A stretch of 64,000 bases of DNA. It comes from Aquabacterium sp. GTDB lineage: Bacteria; Pseudomonadota; Gammaproteobacteria; Burkholderiales; Burkholderiaceae_C. Below the pieces are notes generated by a model that was given only the letters and a program-made list of their open reading frames with translations, made no database searches and was not told the DNA's origin. The stretch is from contig NZ_JAQSDR010000002.1 of NCBI RefSeq assembly GCF_029946005.1, positions 1 to 64,000 of the forward strand, in the 5' to 3' direction. Position 1 is the stretch's first letter. Each line of letters begins with the position of its first letter. The position numbers were made by a program, and so were the translations under genes. Shown here one piece after another: positions 54,234-64,000 of the stretch.

Positions 54234-56126
54234 GTGTTGACCGACCAAGACCTCTATCTGTTTGGCGAAGGCACGCACGCACGTTTGCATGACCAACTGG
54301 GCTGCCACCTGTCGCAAGAACTGGAAGGGGCGCACTTCAGGGTTTGGGCGCCCAATGCCGTGAGTGTCTCGGTCATTGGCGATTGGAACCAGTGGGATCC
54401 CCTGGCCCACCCACTGCAGCTTCGCGGTGACCGCAGTGGCCTGTGGGAGGGCCAGGTGCCTCAGGCACGTCACGGTCAGGCTTACAAGTACCGTGTGCAG
54501 GGCCATGGTGGTTTGTACGTGGCCGACAAGGCCGACCCCTTTGCCGTGTACGCTGAAGTTTCACCGGCTAAAGGTAGCCGAGTCTGGTCTCTGGAGCATG
54601 CCTGGGGTGATGGCGACTGGATGCGCACACGCGGCGCCCGCAATGCGCTGGATGCCCCCATGTCGATTTACGAGTTTCACGCGGGCTCATGGCGACGCGA
54701 TCAGGGCCCCGTGAACTACCGCGACCTGGCGCATGAGCTGGCCGACTACATCCTCACGATGGGCTTCACCCATGTGGAGTTGATGCCCATCACTGAGCAC
54801 CCATTTTACGGTTCATGGGGCTACCAGACCACGGGCTACTTCGCCCCCACCTCGCGCTACGGCACTCCACAAGACTTCATGTACTTCGTGGACCACCTGC
54901 ACCAGCAAGGCATCGGCGTGATCCTGGATTGGGTGCCCTCGCACTTCCCCACCGATGAACATGGCTTGCAGTATTTCGACGGCACCCACCTGTTCGAGCA
55001 TGCCGATCCGCGCCAGGGCTTCCACCCGGAATGGAGCTCCAGCATCTTCAATTACGGGCGTGGTGAGGTGCGCAGCTTCCTGATCTCGTCGGCCCTGTTC
55101 TGGCTGGAGAAGTACCACCTTGATGGGCTGCGCGTGGACGCGGTGGCCTCCATGCTTTACCTGGACTACGCGCGCAAGGATGGCGAGTGGATCCCCAACC
55201 AGCATGGCGGCAAGGAAAACCTCGAAGCCGTTGATTTTCTGCGCAAGCTCAACGAGGCTGTTTACCGCGAGCACCCCGATGTCATCACCATCGCGGAAGA
55301 ATCGACCGCCTGGCCGCAGGTGTCGCGCCCGACCTCGATGGGTGGCCTGGGCTTTGGCATGAAGTGGAACATGGGCTGGATGCACGACACCCTGGCCTTC
55401 ATGCACGAAGACCCCATCCACCGCAAGTACCACCTGGGCAAGCTGACTTTTTCGCTGGTCTATGCCTTCAACGAGAACTTCGTGCTGCCCTTGTCGCACG
55501 ACGAGGTGGTCTATGGCAAAGGCTCGCTGTTGGGCAAGATGCCGGGCGATCAATGGCAACGCTTTGCCAACCTGCGAGCCATGTATGGCCTGATGTGGAC
55601 CCACCCCGGCAAGAAGCTGCTGTTCATGGGCGGAGAGTTCGCGCAGGAGCGCGAGTGGACGCACGAAGGCCAGTTGGATTGGGGCTTGACGCAGGACCCG
55701 GCGCACCAGGGTGTGCAACGGATGGTCAGTGAACTCAACCGCGTTTACCGCAGCGAGCCCGCCTTGCACCAGATCGACTTCAGTGACGCGGGGTTTGAGT
55801 GGATCGAAGGCAATGACGTGAGTGCCACGGTGGTGGTTTTTCTGCGCAAAGGCCAGGTCGGCACCGCCCCCTTGCTGGTGGCAGTGAACCTCACCCCCCT
55901 GCCCCGCGAGCATTACCAGGTGGGCGTGCCTTTGGCAGGCCATTGGCGCGAGATTTTCAACAGCGACGCCAAGGAGTTTGGGGGATCTGGCTGGGGCAAC
56001 CTGGGCGGGGCAGACACCAGTCCTGAAGAGTCGCACGGCAGGCCGCACTCCCTGCAGCTGATCTTGCCGCCCCTGTCCACCCTCATCCTTAAACTGGAAG
56101 CGCATGGCATCTCGGAAACCACCTAG
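54234..56126 (+). CDS. glgB: 1,4-alpha-glucan branching enzyme
   Basis: GAHFRVWAPNAVSVSVIGDWNQWD; DGLRVDAVASMLYLDYARKDGEWIPNQHGGKENLEAVDFLRKLN; GTG start. Confidence 0.97.
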   Translation: MLTDQDLYLFGEGTHARLHDQLGCHLSQELEGAHFRVWAPNAVSVSVIGDWNQWDPLAHPLQLRGDRSGLWEGQVPQARHGQAYKYRVQGHGGLYVADKADPFAVYAEVSPAKGSRVWSLEHAWGDGDWMRTRGARNALDAPMSIYEFHAGSWRRDQGPVNYRDLAHELADYILTMGFTHVELMPITEHPFYGSWGYQTTGYFAPTSRYGTPQDFMYFVDHLHQQGIGVILDWVPSHFPTDEHGLQYFDGTHLFEHADPRQGFHPEWSSSIFNYGRGEVRSFLISSALFWLEKYHLDGLRVDAVASMLYLDYARKDGEWIPNQHGGKENLEAVDFLRKLNEAVYREHPDVITIAEESTAWPQVSRPTSMGGLGFGMKWNMGWMHDTLAFMHEDPIHRKYHLGKLTFSLVYAFNENFVLPLSHDEVVYGKGSLLGKMPGDQWQRFANLRAMYGLMWTHPGKKLLFMGGEFAQEREWTHEGQLDWGLTQDPAHQGVQRMVSELNRVYRSEPALHQIDFSDAGFEWIEGNDVSATVVVFLRKGQVGTAPLLVAVNLTPLPREHYQVGVPLAGHWREIFNSDAKEFGGSGWGNLGGADTSPEESHGRPHSLQLILPPLSTLILKLEAHGISETT

Positions 56127-58122
56127 CCAGCGCGAAGGGCGGCAACGCGCGGTGATCGACGCAGTGCTGCCCGTGGTGGACGCTGGCCGCTTCGCGGTCA
56201 AGACCATTGCTGGCGAGCCCATGCGCATCCAGGCCAATTGCTTCACCGACGGGCACGATGTGCTGCGCGTGATGCTGCGCTGGCGCTCCGAGCACGACAC
56301 CACGCCGCAAGACATCGAGATGAAGCTGGCCTTCAACGACGAGTGGTTCGCCGAGTTCACGCCCGAAAAGCCCGGCCGTTACTTCTACAGTGTGCTGGCC
56401 TGGGTCGATCCCTTCGAGTCCTGGCGCCATGAATTGACCCGACGCGTGGACGAGGAAGACATTCGCCTTGCAGCCCTGGTGGGGGCGGAACTGATCGACG
56501 ACGCCGCCAAGCGCGCCAAGGCCACCGACAAGGCCGAACTGGGGGCCTGGGCCCAGCAACTGCGCAAACACCCAGGCGATGCCCAGACCCTGAAAGCCCT
56601 GGCGCTAGGCGAGGCTCAGGCCGACGTGGCCCGCCGCTACCCCGACCGCCAACTGGCGACCCACTTCCCCATCGAACTGCCCTTGGTGGCCGACCGGGCG
56701 CGCGCCCGCTACAGCAGCTGGTACGAGCTCTTCCCGCGATCGGCCTCGTTCGAGCCCGGCCAGCACGGCACCTTCCAGGACGTGGCGCGGCGCCTGCCCT
56801 ACGTGGCAGCGATGGGCTTTGACGTGCTGTATTTCCCACCCATCCACCCCATCGGGCGCGAGAAGCGCAAAGGCCGCAACAACGCACTCACAATCGAGCC
56901 TGGTGATGTTGGCAGCCCTTGGGCCATCGGGGCACTGGAAGGCGGCCACAAAGACCTGCTGCCCGAGCTGGGCACCATCGAAGACTTCCGATCCCTGGTG
57001 AGCCAGGCCCGCGATCTGGGCCTGGAGATCGCCCTCGACATCGCCTTCCAGTGCGCCCCCGACCACCCTTATGTGCAGGCCCACCCCGAATGGTTCAAAT
57101 GGCGCCCGGATGGCACGGTGCAATACGCCGAAAACCCGCCCAAGAAGTACCAGGACATCTACCCCTTCAACTTCGAGACTACCGACTGGCGCGCTCTGTG
57201 GCAAGAATTGAAAAGCGTGTTTGATCATTGGATCAACGAGGGCGTGACCATCTTCCGGGTGGACAACCCGCACACCAAGGCCTTCCCCTTCTGGGAGTGG
57301 GCCATCACCGCCATCAAGCGCGAACATCCCGAGGTGCTTTTCCTGGCCGAGGCCTTCACGCGGCCCAAGGTCATGCACCGCCTGGCCAAGCTGGGTTACT
57401 CGCAGTCGTACACCTACTTCACCTGGCGCAACACCAAGCAGGAGTTGACCGACTATTTCACCGAACTTTCCCAAGGCCCCGGCAACGATTACTTCCGCCC
57501 CAATGTGTGGCCCAACACGCCCGACATCCTCAACGAACACCTGCACGCAGGCGGTCGCCCCATCTTCGCGCTGCGACTGGTGCTGGCCGCCACACTGTCC
57601 TCCAACTATGGCGTCTACGGCCCGGCCTATGAGCTGTTGGACAGCGCACCCCGCAGCCCCGGTAGCGAGGAGTACCTCAACTCCGAAAAATACCAGTTGC
57701 GCCACTGGGGCGAGTGGGACGTGGCCCGGCCCGACAGCCTGGCCCAGCTCATCGCGCAGATCAACACCATCCGGCGCGAGAACCCCGCCTTGCAATCGAA
57801 CGCCAGCTTGCGATTCTTCAACACCGACAACGACCAGCTCATCGCCTACGTCAAGCAGACGGCCGATGGTGACAACATCATCCTGGTCGTCGTCAACCTG
57901 GACCCGCACAACCCGCAGTCCGGTTGGATCAACCTGGATGCCGAAGCCATGAACCTTGACCCTGCTTCCCAGTATGAAGTGCATGACTTGTTGAGCGCGC
58001 AGCGCTTCACCTGGCAGGGTTTGCGCAACTTCGTCATACTGGATCCGACACAAGCGCCTGCCCACGTTTTCCGCTTGCGAAAGCGGGTGCAGGACGAGCG
58101 CCACTTCGACAATTTCGCCTGA
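56104..58122 (+). CDS. glgE: Alpha-1,4-glucan:maltose-1-phosphate maltosyltransferase
   Basis: YSSWYELFPRSASFEPGQHGTFQDVARRLPYVAAMGFDVLYFPPIHPIGREKRKGRNN; overlaps glgB by 23 nt. Confidence 0.97.
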   Translation: MASRKPPSQREGRQRAVIDAVLPVVDAGRFAVKTIAGEPMRIQANCFTDGHDVLRVMLRWRSEHDTTPQDIEMKLAFNDEWFAEFTPEKPGRYFYSVLAWVDPFESWRHELTRRVDEEDIRLAALVGAELIDDAAKRAKATDKAELGAWAQQLRKHPGDAQTLKALALGEAQADVARRYPDRQLATHFPIELPLVADRARARYSSWYELFPRSASFEPGQHGTFQDVARRLPYVAAMGFDVLYFPPIHPIGREKRKGRNNALTIEPGDVGSPWAIGALEGGHKDLLPELGTIEDFRSLVSQARDLGLEIALDIAFQCAPDHPYVQAHPEWFKWRPDGTVQYAENPPKKYQDIYPFNFETTDWRALWQELKSVFDHWINEGVTIFRVDNPHTKAFPFWEWAITAIKREHPEVLFLAEAFTRPKVMHRLAKLGYSQSYTYFTWRNTKQELTDYFTELSQGPGNDYFRPNVWPNTPDILNEHLHAGGRPIFALRLVLAATLSSNYGVYGPAYELLDSAPRSPGSEEYLNSEKYQLRHWGEWDVARPDSLAQLIAQINTIRRENPALQSNASLRFFNTDNDQLIAYVKQTADGDNIILVVVNLDPHNPQSGWINLDAEAMNLDPASQYEVHDLLSAQRFTWQGLRNFVILDPTQAPAHVFRLRKRVQDERHFDNFA

Positions 58123-58132
58123 GAGCGCCTAG

Positions 58133-61477
<3,345 letters not shown>

Positions 61478-61489
61478 GAGAAAAAATCC

Positions 61490-62173
61490 ATGGAAAGAGT
61501 CGACGTGTACCTTGAACCTGTCAGGGCCTTCCTGTTTGAGCTGGGCGCCTTCCTGCCCCGCTTGGGCGTGGCCATCCTGGTGATGCTGCTCGGCATCCTG
61601 CTGGCCAAGGCCGCGCGGTTTGCCATCCAGCGCGGCCTGCGCGCCATCAACTTCCACATCCTGACCAAACGCTCGGGCATGGACAGCTTCCTTAAAAAGG
61701 GCGGCACCCTGATCGACACGGTGGACCTGTTCGGCCTGCTGGCTTACTGGCTCGTCATCTTGATCGCGCTGGTGGTGGCCTTCAATGGCCTGGGCCTGAC
61801 CCATGTGACCGAGTTGCTGGGCCGAGTGATGTGGTTCGTGCCCAAGGTGATCGTGGCGCTGCTGATCCTGGCCTTTGGCGCCTACTTCGCGCGCTTCGTG
61901 GCCAACGCGGTCTACACCTATTGCGAAAACGCTGGCATCCACGATGGCGACTCGCTATCCCGCCTGGCCCGGTACGCCATCATGGCCTTTGTGGTGATGA
62001 TCGCGCTGGACCAGATGGAAGTGGGCGGCACCATCATCCGCGATGCTTTCCTCATCGTGCTGGGTGGCGTTGTTCTGGCCATCGCCCTGGCGTTTGGCCT
62101 GGGCGGGCGAGAATGGGCTGCGGCCCGCCTGGAAGAGTGGTGGCCCACCAGCAAGCGGGACAAGATCCCCTGA
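61490..62173 (+). CDS. Mechanosensitive-channel-like membrane protein (conserved TM helix / MscS type)
   Basis: Multiple TM helices; LRAINFHILTKRSGMDSFLKKGGTLIDTVDLFGLLAYWLVILIALVVAFNGLGL. Confidence 0.82.
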   Translation: MERVDVYLEPVRAFLFELGAFLPRLGVAILVMLLGILLAKAARFAIQRGLRAINFHILTKRSGMDSFLKKGGTLIDTVDLFGLLAYWLVILIALVVAFNGLGLTHVTELLGRVMWFVPKVIVALLILAFGAYFARFVANAVYTYCENAGIHDGDSLSRLARYAIMAFVVMIALDQMEVGGTIIRDAFLIVLGGVVLAIALAFGLGGREWAAARLEEWWPTSKRDKIP

Positions 62174-62251
62174 TCGCCGGTTGTTCCTGAGAACGGCCTG
62201 CCAAGATGGGTGTCAACATGCCTGTCGTCAGATCTTGCGATGGAGACCGCC

Positions 62252-63445
62252 ATGAACAACCACGCTGCCCTGGTCGAAGAGTCGCTGGTCCAGCTCTGCA
62301 CCACCGAATCCCTCGAATTGCTGCGCCGCAACCTCACGCCCCGCGGCATCCTCGCGGCCAGCCGCACCGAGGCCGCCGAAGCGCGCAGCTACACCCGCGT
62401 GTTTGGCCGGGATGCCGCCATCTGCGTGCTGGCCATGGCGGGCAGTGGCGATGCCGCGCTGGAGCAAGGCGCGGTGGCCAGCCTCGACTCGCTGGCCGAA
62501 CTGCAAGCCCGCAACGGCCAGATCCCCAAGTACGTGGACCCCGAAGGCCAGGATGCCGATTTTTGGTACCTGGGCTGCATCGACGCCACCCTGTGGTGGT
62601 TGATCGCGGTGGACCACGTTCGCCGCCATGGCCAATGGCCCGACATGGCCCAGCGGTGGCAGCCGCAGGTTGATCTGGCCATCAACTGGCTGATGGCGCA
62701 AGAGCATCAGAAGTTCTTCTTGCTGCAGCAAAACGAGGCCAGTGACTGGGCCGACATCATGCCGCGCTCTGGCTTCGTGCTGTACACCAACGCCCTGTGG
62801 TACCGCGTCAAGCTGCTGTTCGAACTGCCCTGCCTGGAAGAAACGCACTACCACTTCAACCACCTGTTCCACCCTTTCAAGCGCGACCTGCCCGAGTACC
62901 GGCGTGGCCGCCTGCTGAGCCACTACGCACGGCGCGGCCAACGCAACCCGGGCCTGTACCTCAGCTTCGTCAACCTGTCCTTCGTGGGCGACGAGGGCGA
63001 TGTGTTTGGCAACATTTTGGCCGTGCTTTATGGCCTGGCGGACGATTCGATGGCCAAGGAGGTGGTGAAGACCCTGCAAACGGCGGCCGTGGCCGAGCCC
63101 TACCCAGTGCGCGCCGTGACCACCCCCATCGACACCGACCACGAGCTGTGGCGCGCCTACATGGGCCGCCACCAGCAGAACCACCCGCACCAGTACCACA
63201 ACGGCGGCATCTGGCCCTTCATTGGTGGCTTCTGGGCGCTGATGCTCGCCGAGATGGGCAAGAAGGCCTGGGCCGAGCAGGAGCTGGCCAAGTTGGCGCA
63301 TGTCAACAGCCTGGACGACTGGCGCTTCACCGAGTGGTTTCATGGGCAGACGCTCAAACCCATGGGCATGGCGGGGCAGAGCTGGAATGCGGCGGCTTAT
63401 TTGATGGCGCAGAAGGCGTTGGGGGAAACCGGCTTGAGCGCTTAA
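62252..63445 (+). CDS. (alpha/alpha)6-barrel glycosidase (amylo-alpha-1,6-glucosidase / GH100-invertase-like)
   Basis: SYTRVFGRDAAICVLAMAGSGD, IPKYVDP, DFWYLGCIDATLWWL, HNGGIWPFIGGFWALML, FTEWFHGQTLKPMGMAGQSWNAAAYLMA; start at MNNHAA. Confidence 0.82.
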   Translation: MNNHAALVEESLVQLCTTESLELLRRNLTPRGILAASRTEAAEARSYTRVFGRDAAICVLAMAGSGDAALEQGAVASLDSLAELQARNGQIPKYVDPEGQDADFWYLGCIDATLWWLIAVDHVRRHGQWPDMAQRWQPQVDLAINWLMAQEHQKFFLLQQNEASDWADIMPRSGFVLYTNALWYRVKLLFELPCLEETHYHFNHLFHPFKRDLPEYRRGRLLSHYARRGQRNPGLYLSFVNLSFVGDEGDVFGNILAVLYGLADDSMAKEVVKTLQTAAVAEPYPVRAVTTPIDTDHELWRAYMGRHQQNHPHQYHNGGIWPFIGGFWALMLAEMGKKAWAEQELAKLAHVNSLDDWRFTEWFHGQTLKPMGMAGQSWNAAAYLMAQKALGETGLSA

Positions 63446-63458
63446 TTTTTGCTGGGCG

Positions 63459-63549
63459 AAAAAGACAGAAGGCCGCATGTAGCGGCCTTCTCATTTGGTG
63501 CTCTTCAGCTTGTTAGCGGACAGAACGCATATCCCGATCATCTAACGTG
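63459..63549 (-). ncRNA. Candidate minus-strand small RNA (possible tracrRNA) upstream of cas9
   Basis: Minus-strand TTACAA-N18-TATACT at 63556-63585 and a terminator-like hairpin plus T5 at 63459-63491. Confidence 0.35.
63467..63491. terminator. Intrinsic-terminator hairpin between the glycosidase gene and cas9
   Basis: Perfect 10-bp stem AGAAGGCCGC-ATGTA-GCGGCCTTCT; the stronger T-tract (GTCTTTTT) follows on the minus strand. Confidence 0.75.
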
Positions 63550-63606
63550 ATGCCGAGTATATGCTGTAGCCTGCTACCGTTGTAATCAAATGCAGGGAGA
63601 AAAGGC

Positions 63607-64000
63607 ATGCTGCCTAAAATGCGCTACCGCTTGGCGTTGGACCTTGGCACAACCTCCATTGGGTGGGCCATGATTCGCCTGGATGCAGAAAAGGCTCCGG
63701 TGGCCATCATCCGCATGGGCGCTCGCATTTTCCCAGATGGGCGCAATCCCAAAGACGGCAGCTCCTTGGCCGTCACACGGCGAGCCGCTCGTCAAATGCG
63801 ACGCAGGCGTGATCGTTTGCTGAAGCGAAAAGAGCAGATGCTGGCCTCGCTGACGCGCCTGGGGTTTTTCCCCACCGATGAAGTGCAGCGCAGAGCACTG
63901 GTCACTTTGGACCCTTACGTGCTCCGCAAAAAAGGTCTGCATGAAATCCTAACCGGACCTGAGTTTGCGCGAGCACTGTTTCACATCAATCAGCGCAGAG
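63607..64000 (+). CDS. cas9: CRISPR-associated endonuclease Cas9, N-terminal part (runs off window; likely type II-C)
   Basis: MLPKMRYRLALDLGTTSIGWAMIRLD (RuvC-I) ... GARIFPDGRNPKDGSSLAVTRRAARQMRRRRDRLLKRKEQML (bridge helix) ... DPYVLRKKGLHEILTGPEFARALFHINQRR; SD AGGGAG upstream; open to the window end. Confidence 0.95.
   Translation, partial: MLPKMRYRLALDLGTTSIGWAMIRLDAEKAPVAIIRMGARIFPDGRNPKDGSSLAVTRRAARQMRRRRDRLLKRKEQMLASLTRLGFFPTDEVQRRALVTLDPYVLRKKGLHEILTGPEFARALFHINQRR

Noticed and set aside
54217-54240. Mini-ORF MEHPTTC as a leader peptide for glgB
   Set aside because: Seven codons only, no attenuator structure seen; the glgB GTG at 54234 lies within it, so likely chance.
63446-63606. 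CRISPR array upstream of cas9
   Set aside because: No tandem repeats with spacers; at most one repeat-like segment. Any array must be outside the window.

Overview
The window is GC-rich, gene-dense chromosomal DNA, most likely from a betaproteobacterium (Burkholderiales-like; inferred from gene content and order). Nearly all of it is assignable. Left to right: groEL/groES with a perfect CIRCE operator; SDR, MCP and sdaA; a six-gene minus-strand glycan-assembly cluster (sugar transferase, aminotransferase, two glycosyltransferases, acyltransferase, flippase); lysS; a HAF/PEP-CTERM-like secreted protein; a molybdopterin oxidoreductase; an aroQ-accB-accC-prmA housekeeping block; a palindromic intergenic repeat; gpmA/rhodanese/grxC; lipase and CocE-like hydrolases with AraC regulators; LVIVD/DUF305; LysR/TSUP; lipid kinase, phosphoesterase, PAP2 and MltB; an emrAB-type efflux system with a divergent TetR; metE; and a GlgE-pathway operon (glgB-glgE-treS/pep2) with an MscS channel and an (alpha/alpha)6 glycosidase. 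The most notable item is at the right edge. The 5' end of a cas9 gene (RuvC-I motif plus Arg-rich bridge helix) starts at 63607 and runs off the window, so it is absent from the supplied ORF track. The 161-bp gap upstream of it contains a promoter-like sequence and a terminator-like hairpin, both on the minus strand, that could delimit a ~90-nt RNA (tracrRNA candidate). Other points of interest are a chimeric/decayed HTH-cyclotransferase ORF, a PAP2 pseudogene remnant, and several perfect or near-perfect operator-like palindromes. All family assignments come from reading the translated sequences; no database search was run.
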